The notes beneath the pieces were generated by a model that searched no databases, had not been told where the DNA came from, and saw only the letters and a list, made by a program, of their open reading frames with translations. This document shows, piece after piece, positions 11,586 to 23,115 of a DNA stretch of 64,000 bases; positions within the stretch are counted from its first letter, which is position 1, and each line of letters begins with the position of its first letter. The position numbers and the translations under genes are program-made. Source of the stretch: Scalesia atractyloides. Taxonomy: Eukaryota > Streptophyta > Magnoliopsida > Asterales > Asteraceae. Where the stretch lies: contig CAMTDV010000017.1 in NCBI GenBank assembly GCA_947069175.1, positions 53,453,137 to 53,517,136 of the forward strand. Direction: 5' to 3'.

Positions 11586-12811
11586 TGTAACTCTCTAAAT
11601 CGCGTAAAACAACAGGCGGCAGAAACACTTGGGGAGTCACGTTAACAGATTGTTTCAACAACACATGGTATTTGAAGTTTTGCTTTAATTAGATATTAAA
11701 CATAGGTTATATTGTCATAATTGTCTTAGAAGTTTTTAAACAACGAAACAACAAGCATGCATAATTATAGTGTTTCTTGTTATTAAGGCACTAGGTCCAA
11801 ATCCATTCCTACGTGAGCACGTATCAGTATCATCTAGCACCGTTCCCTGAAACATATGTGAAAACGAGTCTGCAAAAATATGCCGGCGAGTACATAGGTT
11901 TTGTGAGTAAGTCAGATTTATGGCATGTAACATATTGCATTACCTTACACGACCACTAGAGTCGAGTAGTGAAAACCTTGTATTAAAGAGTGTCTGGTCT
12001 TGCAATATAATTAACCAACTAAAACACGTTGGTTAAAGTTTATGAAATCTCGTTGCCATGAATCTTGACTAAAACATTTGTTTTCGTAAACCAAGTAGTA
12101 AATCGTCCTTGAAGAAAACTCGTATGGTTTATATCATTTTGTAAACATCGTTGCGTGAAATCATTTGAACATATTCGTCCAAGTGATATAAGTAACGCCA
12201 CGGATAGAATATGATAAAAGCACTTATATATAGGAAGTACCACCGGCGTATCCACCATGCTTTTATTATATTAAACCGTCTCATTATCTAATCACTTACC
12301 ATAAACCAATCGTCCATTTCGTCCATGTTATTAATCATTCGTGTTATAAATAAATCGTCATTTGTTTTTGTTATAAACCAATCGTCATTCGTACGTGTCA
12401 TAAAACCATTCGTCTATCGTCCGTGTTATAAAACCATTCATCAATCGTCCTTTGTTTAATTGTGAAAACTTTTGGTCGTTTCGTGAATAGATTCAAACTT
12501 GTGTGACTCGTCTATACCACAAAAGAGTATCTTTAAATCGACTAACAAACCACCAAAGGGTTTTGTTAAAATAACAGATTCTGTCGTTACCCCAAACTAT
12601 CCACCAAATTCCAGTGAATAGCCTGATAACAGGATTGTCAATCCTATGGTACCGTAACATACTACTGTTCGGCTTAGTCATTGTTAATGAATGTCATTCT
12701 TGTTATGAATATGACGCACCAACAAGTTTGTTCACATTATCGAAATCGTGTTGTTTATATAAACCATAGTAATTTGTATTTGAAAACTCGAAAACCTTTA
12801 GCACATATGAA
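11586..12811 (-). repeat. Downstream (3') LTR of element H, truncated
   Basis: Starts with tgtaac and aligns closely with 15645-16785 (shared phrases include gttaacagattgtttcaaca, cataggttatattgtcataa and ccggcgagtacataggtttt). It continues past the point where the other copy breaks, up to gcacatatgaatca near 12811. That phrase also occurs in the LTR of element G at 55850, so the segment is genuine LTR. U3 beyond this is missing and RT begins at once. Confidence 0.85.
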
Positions 12812-13563
12812 TCAACCTTTCAGCCAAAATTCACACTTGGAGAATTTGGCATAAAGTTGTTCTTTCTTTAGAAGTTCCATTGTTAATCGGAGATGTTGTT
12901 CGTGCTCGGCTCGAGACTTAGAATAAATAAGGATGTCGTCGATGAAAACAATGTCCAGATAAGGTTCACAAACTCGATTCATTAAGTCCATGAATATAGC
13001 TGGAGTATTGGTCAAACCGAAAGGCATAACTGTGAACTCGTAGTGACCGTATCGTGTGCGGAAAGCAATCTTGGGAATATCCTCCTTGTGAACACGAAGC
13101 TGTTGAGCTCACGATAATCAATACACATTCGGAAGGATCCATCCTTCTTTTTCACAAATAAGACAGGAGCACCCCAAGGTGAAACACTCGGACGAATGAA
13201 ACCTTTGTCAGATAATTCTTGTAGTTGCTTCGATAACTCCTGCATCTCAGAGGGTGCAAGACGGTAAGGAGATTTGGCTATCGGATTGGCACCAGGTACA
13301 AGATCAATACGAAATTCCACTTGACGTACAGGTGGTAAACCAGGTAGATCTTCGGGAAAGATCTCAGGATAATCTCGAATAACAGAAATGTCTTGAATAG
13401 TCTTGTTCTTACCTTTCTCCTCTGTGACATGTGCCAAGAAGGCCACATAATTCTTTCGCTGGTACTTTTGGGCTTGTGTACATGTCATGAGTTTTATGTT
13501 ACTAGCGGTTTTCTCTCCATGAATTTCCAAGGTTTCGCCAGACGAAAGCGGTATACGAACAAT
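12812..13563 (-). pseudogene. Gypsy reverse transcriptase, truncated (element H)
   Basis: Amino part of a Ty3/gypsy RT. On the minus strand, 13530-13012 contains the linker between protease and RT and then the first RT blocks (PEDLPGLPPVRQVEF, SPYRLAPSEMQELSKQLQ, SPWGAPVLFVKKKDGSFRMC, IDYRELNS). About 40 codons that normally follow are deleted and the frame shifts. 13027-12812 resumes with PFGLTNTPAIFMDLMN, the catalytic FIDDILIYSKS and KFSKCEFW, then stops at the LTR junction. The small internal deletion and the larger terminal deletion are separate events. Confidence 0.9.
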
Positions 13564-15063
13564 CTAGTCAAAACAAATAACTTCGACATGGTGCTTGGTT
13601 AACCAATCCATTCCAATAATGATATCGAAGCTTCCGATTTGCATTGCTGTGAGGTCGATAGAAAACAACTGGTTGTTGAGATTTAACTTGCAATCACGAA
13701 TAACAGAATCAAGAACAAGAGGTTCACCATTGGCTATTTCGACAGACAAGGGTCTCCCTAGTTTCGTTCTAGGCATCGAGAGCAAAGGCTCAAAAGTTAA
13801 TGACACGAAGCTCCTATCGGCACCTGAATCAAAAAGAAAAGAAGAAGGATGATTGTTGACAAGGAACGTACCGTTAACAACTTCATTGTCCGCACGAGCC
13901 TCGTTGGCATTCATGTTAAAAGCTCGTCCCCAAGCTGGATTTGCATTGGCTATCCTAGGACAGTTGTTCCTATAGTGACCCATTTCACCACAATTATAAC
14001 ATGAACCAGGCGGAAATGGAGGTCTAGAGACATTTCCTTGAGGATGTACTGGGTTCTGTGCAGCTTGATTCGGAGCAGTTCGACAAATATTTGCCTTGTG
14101 GCCAAGTTTCCCACAAGATGTACATTGTCGACAAGCTAGATGAGCTTGATGATGACCATTGCACCGGTTACACAACGGTGTAGTACCAGCATATGGTTTC
14201 CTTGTAGGAGGCTGTGCTGGATGGTTCTGGGGAGCTTGATTGGGTTGAACAGCTGGAGCGGGTTGAGCAGTCATAGAAAAATTATGAGAAGCCTTACGCT
14301 TCCTAGACCTCTTCAACGACTCGGATTTCTTCTTCTTGTCTTTTTCTTTGTCTTGTGTGATTTTGGCTGCCTGTTTCTTATCACCCTTGCGAAACAGTTT
14401 ACCCTTTCTAACCTGAGAGTCAGTCAGGGTTGCAGCCAACTCGATGGCCTGACGAACAGTGGTAGGGTTGCTACCAGTAACAATATCTTGCACAGGGTCA
14501 GGCAAACCATCAATATACTTCTCAATAGCTTTATCCAGCTGGGTAACCATTACGGGGCATAGTAAGCTCAATTCTTCATATCGATCAGTGTAAGCACGAT
14601 TCTCGCCACTATCTTGTTTAAGATCATCAAATTCCCTTTCCAGAGCCCTAAGTTCATGACAAGGACAAAACTCCCTCATCATTAGAGCTCGAAGCTCTTC
14701 CCAAGTTTGAACCATAGCCACATCGGCACCCCGGTCTCTCACCATACTATTCCACCATGTTAATGCTCTTTTCTCAAAAACACTAGATGCAAACTCATCC
14801 TTTCGCTCGTTTGGGCATTGGAGATGTCAAAATGTGCTTTCCAGACTCTCGAACCATTGTAGGAGTCCCGTAGCTCCTTTAGACCCAGAGAATTTAAGCA
14901 GTTTAGCCGAACTGAAAGTCTTATAGTTGCACTGAGCATTGTTATTGTTAGCGTTATTTGCTTGATTTATCTGAGTTACTAGGTTCGGGAGTACGACAGC
15001 AATTTGTTGAGCGACTAAGGCTGCTATTGCAGCGTCTTGAGTTTGATCGCGTCTAGGAGGCAT
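13564..15063 (-). pseudogene. Gypsy gag and protease (element H)
   Basis: Gag and protease of element H, about 500 codons from the ATG at 15063 (MPPRRDQ). The Gag core (LLQWFESLE, FEKRALTWWN, DLKQDSGENRAYTDRYEELS) is followed by a Lys-rich stretch, a Pro/Gln-rich linker and Cys/His motifs: CNRCNGHH, CTSCGKLGHKANIC and CYNCGEMGHYRNNC, the last two being CX2CX4HX4C zinc knuckles that bind element RNA. The aspartic protease follows with FLFDSGADRSFVS and IIGMDWL. One in-frame TGA at 14827-14829 (position of a Cys in the relative at 60380) and a stop at 13564-13566 before RT are the only breaks, so this is the best preserved gag in the window. Confidence 0.93.
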
Positions 15064-15629
15064 TCTAAAAGAATAAGGAAAACATGAGAAATGTGTGAGA
15101 CTGGCATTCGGATAAACAAAGAGAGGTATTGAAAATATTGACAAGACACGTCATTTGTTCGTTTTTCAAAACATACAAATGACGTACGTTGACTAATCAA
15201 AGTAAGTAGGTCTCATAATGTAACGCGAAGACATGCTTTAGCCTATAAGTGGACACTCACCCCAAGAGTTCCCAGGTAAGAGTGACTGGTCTGATTAAGT
15301 GGATTTGTATGAACACTCTAGCCTTAGATAGAAAACTCAGGGTACAGGCACCCACCCTTCCAGATTGCACGTGTTCACATTATTAAAACCCAAACTTTGA
15401 TGAGATTTTGAAAACGTTTGAAGGCTTACGCCAAAAACAAATCATCTAAGGATAGATGATTGATTTTCAAAACGGATTTATAATTTGTGGATTTGTTTTT
15501 GGTAATCACCTAAGGATAGGTGATTGTATCGTGTTTTAAATCTAAACGCAAGTAAACTCGCGTTAGGGTCCTAGGAAGGTTATAGTCTAGGTCAAAGCAT
15601 TACTAATAACCTAATTCCCTATAACCAGT
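15064..15629 (-). other. Untranslated leader of element H
   Basis: Non-coding leader between primer site and gag. It is strongly conserved with the leader of element G at 60650-61220 (shared phrases: gcgaagacatgctttagcct, tcaccccaagagttcc, aacactctagccttaga, cctaattccctataacc), showing that H and G are the same broad family. Confidence 0.75.
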
Positions 15630-15641
15630 GCTCTCATACCA
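15630..15641 (-). other. Primer binding site, initiator-Met type (element H)
   Basis: Read on the minus strand this is TGGTATGAGAGC, one base from the usual plant initiator-Met primer site TGGTATCAGAGC. It lies 3 bp inside the LTR end at 15645, as expected for first-strand priming. Confidence 0.85.
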
Positions 15642-15644
15642 ACC

Positions 15645-16785
15645 TGTAACACCCCAAATCGCATAAAACAACATGCGGCGGAAACATTTGGGGGGTCACG
15701 TTAACAGATTGTTTCAACAACACATGGTATTTGAAGTTTTGTTTTAATTAGATATTAAACATAGGTTATATTGTCATAATTGTCTTAGAAGTTTTTAAAC
15801 AACGAAACAACAAGCATGCATATTTATTATCTTTCTTGTTATTAAGGCACTAGGTCCAAGTCCATTCCTACGTGAGCACGCATCAGTATCATCTAGCATC
15901 GTTCCCTGAAACATATGTGAAAACGAGTCAGCAAAAATATGCCGGCGAGTACATAGGTTTTGTGAGTAAGTTAGATTTATGGCATGTAACATATTGCATT
16001 ACCTTACACGACTACTAGAGTCGAGTAGTGAAAACCTTGTATTAAAGAGTGTCTGGTCTTGCAATATAATAAACCAACTAAAACACGTTGGTTAAAGTTT
16101 ATGAAATCTCATTGCCATGAATCTTGACTAAAACAATTGTTTTCGTAAACCAAGTAGTAAATCGTCCTTGAAGAAAACTCGTATGGTTTATAGCAGTTTG
16201 TACACATCGTTGCGTGATATCATTTGAACATATTCGTCCAAGTGATCTAAATAACGCCACATATAGAATATGATAAAAGCACTTATATATAGGAAGTAGC
16301 AGCGGCGTATCCACCATGCATTTATTATATTAAACCGTCTCGTTATCTAATCACTTACCATAAACCAATCGCCCATTTCGTCTGTGTTATCAATCGTTCG
16401 TGTTATAAATAAATCGTCATTCGTTTTTGTTATAAACCAATCGTCATTCGTCCATGTCATAAAACCATTCGTCTATCGATCGTGTTATAAAACCATTCGT
16501 CAATCGTCCTTGTTTTAATTGTGAAAACTTTTGGTCGTTTCATGAATACATAAAACCTGTGTGACTCGTCTATACCATAAAAGGGTATCTTTAAATCGAA
16601 TAACAAACCACCAAAGGGTTTTGTTAAATAACAGATTCTGTCGTTACCCTAAACTATCCACCAAATTCCAGTGAATAGCCCGATAACGGGATTGTCAATC
16701 CTATGGTACCATAACATACTACTGGTCGGCTTGGCCATTGTTAAAGAATGTCATTCTTGTTATGAATATAACGCACCAACAAGTT
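15645..16785 (-). repeat. Upstream (5') LTR of element H, truncated
   Basis: Begins with tgtaacacccc next to the primer site and aligns with 11586-12730. It ends abruptly after gcaccaacaagttttatc. The U3 promoter is absent, so H has no promoter of its own. Confidence 0.85.
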
Positions 16786-16917
16786 TTATCCTCTCATTTT
16801 TCTGGAGTTTTATCCTCTCATTTTGTCAAAAAGGAAAACCCTATTACTTATAGCCGTCAATCAGTCGGTAAAGGGCGACACTCAAGTCTCAACACGCTGT
16901 TTCCAGTTCCACTCGCG
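16786..16917. other. Short spacer between elements H and B
   Basis: 132 bp of unassigned DNA. It contains two copies of ttttatcctctcattttt about 24 bp apart right at the LTR break, which may mark the repair junction. Confidence 0.5.
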
Positions 16918-17634
16918 TGTTGGACCTACAAAAGAACAGATGATATCCAAAAACCAAAGCATGATCCACCGATCAAGAAATAAGCAAAATATTGAACTAG
17001 TCTCTCCCTAAAGATAGTGAATCTTGAACACCTATACATAACATTTGTTCAAGAGCATGGCTAGCATCTGATGAAGACTTGGAACCGCTGTTAAAGAGTA
17101 CCAACATCCGTTAAAGGCTAGCATCTGTTGAAGACCAAAGCCCTGTCAAGCCAAAGGTCTGATGAAGAAGACCAAACATCTGTTAGGCCAAACAGTTGTT
17201 GGACAACTGCAATAGAGGATAGCTTAGACAGTGTTTTCTTAATGTAACAGTATCTATTTCATCAGTGTTTCGTATAGCTTAGAACAAATGATAACATTTG
17301 CTCAGATGTTTGCAAACATCTGAGAATTTTTTTGTTAGGAATGTAAGATGTCATTATCAGGGTGACGTTAGCCAATCATTGAACAAAGCTTTCGTACTTG
17401 TATAAATTGATCGCACCTGTTAGTGATCTATTCATCACACCCATCATATTTTCTCTTGTACAAACTGATTTGTTTGTGTGATTAGCTGATGGGAGTCTGT
17501 AGAGTCAATTGAAATGTAAACATTTGAATCTTAGATGATTAGTGAATAACAATCATTGATGATGACTCCTAGTTTGTGAATATTATTGTGATAATTAATA
17601 CTTGTTTGCAAACAAAGAAACTCAGTTTTTAACA
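16918..17634 (+). repeat. 5' LTR of element B
   Basis: 717 bp starting tgttggacctacaaaag and ending ctcagtttttaaca. It pairs with 22260-22968. A TATA box, tataaat, is at 17401-17407. Upstream, the word aacatctgtt and its variants recur many times (for example near 17040, 17120, 17180). Confidence 0.9.
17301..17324. promoter_or_regulatory. 24-bp perfect palindrome in B 5' LTR
   Basis: The arms CTCAGATGTTTG and CAAACATCTGAG are exact reverse complements with no spacer. The palindrome lies about 76 bp upstream of the TATA box. In the sister LTR (22650-22665) nearly all of it is missing, leaving only ctcagag. A protein-dimer site or a hairpin/cruciform are both possible. Confidence 0.85.
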
Positions 17635-17791
17635 ACTGATATAAGAACTTGGTTACGTTTAAACTTGATTTCACAATCGGTTTAACACAAAAAATTGGTT
17701 CATCAAAGATCCATTTTCAATTCATAGCTCAGGGTTGTTTAGTGAAGAACTGATTAAGTGTCTCTCATAAACTCTGTTTTTCTTTGAGAAA

Positions 17792-20071
17792 ATGGCACAA
17801 AATGATCCTAATAACACAGGCTTCAACTACAAACCACCTATGCTTGTCAGATCTAAATATAATATCTTGCGACGTAGGATGGACATATGCTATCTCAACA
17901 AAATACATGGTGTTGGAGATCTGTGGTTTTTGGACAACATGACCCAATGGTACCAAATACCAAAAACCCACATGTATTTGAGCCAAAGAAGCCTAAAAAC
18001 TACTCAGAGCAAGATTATCAAACATTCGAGCTAGATGTGAAAGCCTTTAGCATTGTGGCTATGGAACTGGCGAATGATATTTATGCCGGCAATATACAGA
18101 GCAATAGTGCTAAAGAGTTGTTTGACGCATTGAAAGAACAGTTTGGTGATACAGAGGAGGTTCTCGAAAACACTCGGGAGATCCTTAACCAACAATACGA
18201 CACTTTCACACATGTCAAGAAAGAAACCCTTACACAACAATTTGAATGGTTTTCATGTTTAATCAGTGAGCTATAGTTGGTGAACAAAGAATCCACAAAA
18301 TCAACTTTAAGTAATCAATTGTTGAGGTCTTTACCTGCTAAATGGGATACAATAGCCATAGTGATGAGAAAAAATCAAGAATTCAAAGATATGACACTAA
18401 CCCAGCTTCATGGAAAGTTCTTGACTTTCAAAAGAGAGCTTGTCCAGAAAAGTAGCTCCAGGAACTGAAAAAGTGTCCGACGAATATGTATTCGTGGCAC
18501 TTCTAGGTCAGGAAAGTTCATCAATAGGAATGATAAATGAGCAGAGTTACGATCACTTTAGTGACATATCAATAGGAATCAATTCCGGTAAACATTCCTC
18601 AAACTATGCTTTTACTACTAGTGATGATAATCAGAATCTAGACAATATGTCGTTTGTTTTTGATGATCTGAAGTACATTGATCCCATTGATCTTGAGGAA
18701 ATAGATATTCTGCACAAGGTGGCTCTACTAAATGAAAGAGCAAACAATTTTTACAAGAAAATTGGTAGGGGTTATCCAGGACTTAATGGGAGATCCTAGA
18801 CAAAAATAAGATGAAGTGTTTTAAATATAACCAGCTATGTCATTTGCTAGGGAATGCAGGAGTCAAAACTTTGCACATGTCATTACCTATCCAAATCAGA
18901 GACCTAATGTTAACAATCAGACACACTTTCACACAAGGTTGTGTTGATTGGAGCAGTTTGCCTAAAAATTTAATTGATGAAAATCTTGCTTTAATAGCAA
19001 GTGATAGTGATGAACATGTAAATTTCTTTCTTATGTCTTTTGATATACCCAAGGTGAAGAATCTCAAGAAAATGAAACCTCTGCTGGTGAAAGCTCGGTT
19101 GGTGAAATTGCTGATAGCCTAAGACAAACATCTATTTATGAAGAGGGTGATGCAGAAGGAATAAAAAACTATCCCAAAAATACCACTAACCTCATCAATG
19201 CTAATCATTTGAAGGTTGCTGGTATCACCTCAAGTTCTAAAAGAGAAAGTGTTCGGACAAATGCATCATAGCATTTGCTAACATCAAGGAGTTGAATGAA
19301 AACCTCCGTGAAAGAACCAAGTTGGTGAAATTATCTTAGAAAAACTAAACAGTGATTTCAAAAGAAGACTAGTTGAAAAGGATCAAGAGATCAGCACCTT
19401 AAAACATGAAGCATCCATAATCAGAGACCAACTCATGTCAATGATAGAAAATATCAAAACTGCCAAAAGGAGTTGGAGTCTACCGAATACACTTGTGAAA
19501 AATAGGTACATTCTTGCTCTTATTATGAAAAGATGCTAGAAAGGCAGATAAAAAACAATGAGAAGTTTGTTGCAGGTCTTTCTAAAATTGACCAAAATAC
19601 TAACAATTCTAGTTGCTCTGAATTGGTTGAGGAAATTAAACGAAGACAATTAGAGAAGAAATCAAGATTATTGAAACAAGTGGCAAGAATGCTACTCTTG
19701 AAAAGCCACAAAGTTCCAGTCTATCTAAAAAACGAAAGTATGTCTTCAAACAAACTTGGTCAAATGAATGTGATGATCTTGAAAATTTCAAACCAATGGA
19801 TGTTGAAAACCCTAATGGTCTTAAGCCACCTAAGATAAAACTTCCTATTAGTGATTCTCAAACAAAGGTTAAACCATCAGTTTTTGACAAAAGAGACAAA
19901 GGTAAAAGGCAAGACAAGATTCCAGATATGTTGTGTAATTTTTGTGGTAAAACAAATCATTGGGTAAAAGACTGTTTCAAGTTGAAAGCCCTTGATATGA
20001 ATCAAAGTAACAACATCTGTGAATCTACCCTTGGATGCAACATCTGTGGTAAAACAAATCACCTAACTTAG
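17792..20071 (+). pseudogene. Sirevirus-like gag (element B)
   Basis: Decayed long copia Gag. The ATG at 17792 begins MAQNDPNNTGFNYKPP. The UBN2-type core follows in another frame (17887-18276: PKNYSEQDYQTFELDVKAFS, AKELFDALKEQFGD) and continues after a TAG to 18468 (LLRSLPAKWDTIAIVMRKN). A damaged first zinc knuckle, KCFKYNQLCHLLGN, is at 18814-18855. Then comes a Lys/Glu-rich coiled-coil-like stretch (19270-19700), and near 19931-19975 a good zinc knuckle CNFCGKTNHWVKDC with a second partial one, CNICGKTNH, at 20038-20064. At least six frame breaks. The long Gag with several knuckles is like that of element C. Confidence 0.82.
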
Positions 20072-21338
20072 TAGTGTCCATTTCTTAGATCACACACTTA
20101 TAGAAAAAATTGGTCAAAAAGGAATCTGAGTCTCAAAAGGGAAGATGGGCATGAAAACAGGAATACCCATTCTCTTCCCAAAAGAGTTGAGTTAAACCAA
20201 CATCTTGCACAGAGGTCAGGTCAAACCTCTGTTGCACCTCAGAATCAACTACCTATACGCTATGGTCAACCACCCTGCAATAGGGTACCTTACAGGTATA
20301 TTAAACATGTACCACAACCTCAAAAGCAAAGGGTATACCTGCATCCTCATGGGTATCAACATCTTGTTTGGAATTGTCAGCTTCCTATTGACCCAAGTGT
20401 GCAGGCACTTGCAGACGGTCAGAAACATATGTTGGAGATTATACAAAAACTCCTTGTGACCAAAGACCAATCCCAAGAAATCATTACAGTCGTTGATAAC
20501 ACCAAATTCAAGGCAGATAATGCTTTGGATCATCTGCAAGTTTGACCCACTCACCACCATCTGCAGGGAACCACTGTTGGTAATTTGAAAATACTAACAG
20601 AGGTTACCTGTGCATCTATTTTCTATCCTAATAATAGGAAGTAAACTGTTTTGAAAAACCCAAATTATTTCTGTCTTTTTATCCCAATAATAGGAAAAAA
20701 TATGTGTTTAAAAATCAAGAAAAGAATGACAAAATCACCAAAAACAAAAACTCTGTTCAAACGGGTAAAGCAACTACAAATGTCTATTCAAGTGTGATAA
20801 CCACTGTATAAGGCAAAAGGACCACTGTTTATAAAACCATTGTTTGACTTTACAAGGTCAAACAAAGCCAGTGTTTCCATACAATATTCTTTTTAACCCA
20901 ATAACGTTTCAAACGGAGGATTTTCATAACACTGTTGACCAAGAGTCAAATAGATGTTTCAAAACATTGTTGACCAAGAGTCAAACAAATGTTTCAAAAC
21001 ACTAATCATGTTGTTCAAAGGTTTGTTGAGCACAACAGAGGTTTCAAACAGATATTTTGAAAACAGATCTTTGGTATATTCATCAAAGGGTTTCTTCTGT
21101 AGGACCCACCTTCTGAACATAGGTTTGCTATGACAAATAGCAACTGCCCACGTGGACTAAAAGATAACCGTTGTCCACATTGGCATCCCTGTTCCATTAA
21201 CCCAATAAAAACCCATGAGAAACAAAGTTTACTTCTATCTATTTCAAAAGCATTTCAAAAGAGAAAATCTTCGAATTTATTCCTTAAAACTTTTCTTTCA
21301 ATCAACATAATTTCTCAAAATGGTTTCAAAAGATTTGA
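20072..21338 (+). other. Non-coding stretch of element B
   Basis: Where pol would be expected there is only non-coding sequence. Short phrases repeat: gttgaccaagagtcaaa at about 20934 and 20981, and many copies of acaactg-, aacagatg- and aggtttcaaac-type words between 20800 and 21070. These resemble the palindromic words of the B LTR. Confidence 0.6.
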
Positions 21339-22200
21339 ACATATGTTCATCATGGCTCTCGAAATCAAAACTCAGCACAATTACTTGCAATATCTTGTAC
21401 AACACAGCAAGAATACAGACGTACACCCAATCATTGACATCATTAATTAATCAAAATATCTCAACATCCTCACCGCCGATGCACCCATCCATGTTTCTAC
21501 ACTTAGAGAATTCTTGGCAAATGCAAAGCTATCTGTGCAAAACAAAAAGCCCATTATCATACCTCCGCCGTTAATAAAGAACATGTGGAAATCACCAAAG
21601 AATCCGTTTCCACTATGTTCCAATTAGAGGATATGATATATATGGAAAGTTACCCTTATAACTTACATGTTAAGTTCATAGAAAGGGGCTATGAAGGTCA
21701 GACGGTGGGAGCAACACTTTTTAAACCAAAGTTCCCACCTGAAATAAACTTATTTTTCCATACACTTTTGGTTTGGCTCTGTACTAAAACCACTTCTTTT
21801 AATGAGATACCCTTAAAAACTCAGTATCTAGGGTGTGCTATTTGAAGACACCATGATGGAAGGGATGGAAAATATGTTTATGTATAAACTTCCTGATGCC
21901 AATCAAGCCGATCCTATAGGTCTGGTCATTGGAATGCAAATCCTTCACCTCTTCCAATAACATCACTCCTAGTAAACCCCATTGCCTCTAAAATTCTAAA
22001 CTCGTCATTAGACAGAGCCAGGAACGAATTGACTCTTGTCTGGGCAAATGGGGAAATGCAAAAGACTTCAATGAACATCATTATGAGCTTAAAAATTTAA
22101 GATATGCAAGATTTATCTAATCTTCCACTCGAAAGGGATGCCGGTGACTCATTATCTTGAAAAGAAATTCAAGGCTCAAATCAAGTTAATGTTGAAGAAG
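21339..22200 (+). pseudogene. Additional ORF of Sirevirus type, decayed (element B)
   Basis: Remains of the extra ORF that Sireviruses carry after pol. From about 21351 the reading is MALEIKTQHNYLQYL, then (after a stop) STLREFLANAKLSVQNKKP, then VEITKESVSTMFQLED, FIERGYEGQTVG and INLFFHTLLVWLCTKTTS up to 21845. This follows the same order as the ORF at 42770-43730 in element C (a V-E/I-T domain, G-Y-x-G, then a hydrophobic H-T/C-x-L-x-x-x-L segment). Several stops interrupt it. The function of this protein is unknown; env-like and accessory roles have both been suggested for Sireviruses. Confidence 0.6.
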
Positions 22201-22247
22201 AGGAATTAAAGTTGATCCAATAAACATTTGTTTTGGCATCATCTGTT

Positions 22248-22259
22248 CTTAGGGGAGAT
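22248..22259 (+). other. Polypurine tract of element B
   Basis: ttaggggagat immediately precedes the right LTR and would prime plus-strand DNA synthesis. Confidence 0.85.
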
Positions 22260-22968
22260 TGTTAGACCTATAAAAGAACAAATGATATCCAAAAGTTAAA
22301 GCATGATCCACCGATCAAGAAACAAGCAAAAGATTGAACCAGTCTCTCCCCAAAGATAGTGAATGTTGGACACTTATACAAAACATCTGTTCAAGAGCAT
22401 GGCTAACATTTGATGAAGACTTGGAACCGATATTCACGAGTACCAACATCGGTTGAAGGCTAGCATTTGTTGACGACCAAAGCCCTGATCAAGCCAAAGG
22501 TCTGATGATGAACAGCAAACATCTGTTAGGCCAAAAAGATGTTTGGACAACTGCAATCGAGGGTAGCTTAGACAGTGTTTTCTCAATGTAACAGTATTTA
22601 TTTTGTTAGTGTTTAGTATAGCCTAGAACATATGATAAGATTTGCTCAGAGAGAATCTTTTATGTTAGGAATGTTAGATGCCACTATCAGGGTGAGGTCC
22701 GTCAATCACTGAACATAGCTTTCATACTTGTATAAATAGATCACACCTGTTAGTGATCTATTCATCACACATATCACATTTTCTCTTGTACGAACTGATT
22801 TGTTTCTGTGATAAGCTGAGGGGGAGTCTGTAGAGTCAATTGAATTGTAAAACATTTGAATCTTTGATGATTAATAAAAAAACAATCGTTGATGATGACT
22901 TCTAGTTTGTGAATATTATTGTGATAATCAATACTTATTTTGCAAACTAAGAAACTCCGTTTTTAACA
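22260..22968 (+). repeat. 3' LTR of element B
   Basis: 709 bp starting tgttagacctataaaag and ending ctccgtttttaaca. A TATA box, tataaatag, is at 22731-22739. It has clearly diverged from the 5' LTR, including loss of the 24-bp palindrome, so the insertion is old. Confidence 0.9.
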
Positions 22969-23115
22969 TGCGCGACCTAAACAGTTCCTCTAAGCCCACT
23001 TTATTTTCTAAGCCCAAAAATGAGAATACGCCTTATATTTTTTTCTGGAGGCCCTATCAAGTTGGGGCCTAAAGCCCTAGCTTTAGTTCACTAGCCAATG
23101 GGCTGATCCTTGGCA
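22969..23115. mobile_element. Right part of the DNA-transposon-like remnant (J)
   Basis: Contains ggaggccctatcaag and ggggcctaaagccctag, the counterpart of the ggaggcccg/gggccc phrases at 10660-10690. It ends where copia gag resumes. Low certainty as to family. Confidence 0.4.

Larger units (their letters stand above)
11586..16785 (-). mobile_element. Tekay-like Ty3/gypsy deletion derivative (element H)
   Basis: Minus-strand gypsy element with LTR pieces at both ends (15645-16785 upstream, 11586-12811 downstream), a Met-type primer site, gag, protease and the first part of RT. RNase H, integrase and the rest of pol are gone: RT runs straight into the interior of the downstream LTR at 12811. 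The gag start MPPRR and the long LTR, judged from the related element G, suggest the Tekay/Del group of chromoviruses; the diagnostic integrase chromodomain is missing, so this is inference. Both LTRs are cut near their U3 side. The left flank is caata; no matching right flank exists because that end is lost. Confidence 0.85.
16918..22968 (+). mobile_element. Copia element with gag but no pol (element B)
   Basis: A 6.05-kb plus-strand LTR element. LTRs of 717 bp (16918-17634) and 709 bp (22260-22968) start with TGTT and end with AACA. A purine tract lies immediately before the right LTR. Inside are a decayed Sirevirus-like gag (17792-20071), a non-coding stretch with short repeats, and a decayed additional ORF (21339-22200). 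I find no protease, integrase, RT or RNase H. Flanks tcgcg (left) and tgcgcg (right) are not an exact duplication. No standard Met primer site follows the left LTR. It would have needed enzymes in trans from an autonomous relative. Confidence 0.82.

Noticed and set aside
14140..14562. 140-codon plus-strand ORF
   Set aside because: Antisense shadow of the well-supported gag on the minus strand.
16913..22973. Target duplication for element B
   Set aside because: Flanks tcgcg and tgcgc do not match exactly. A 1-bp change could explain it, but I do not claim it.
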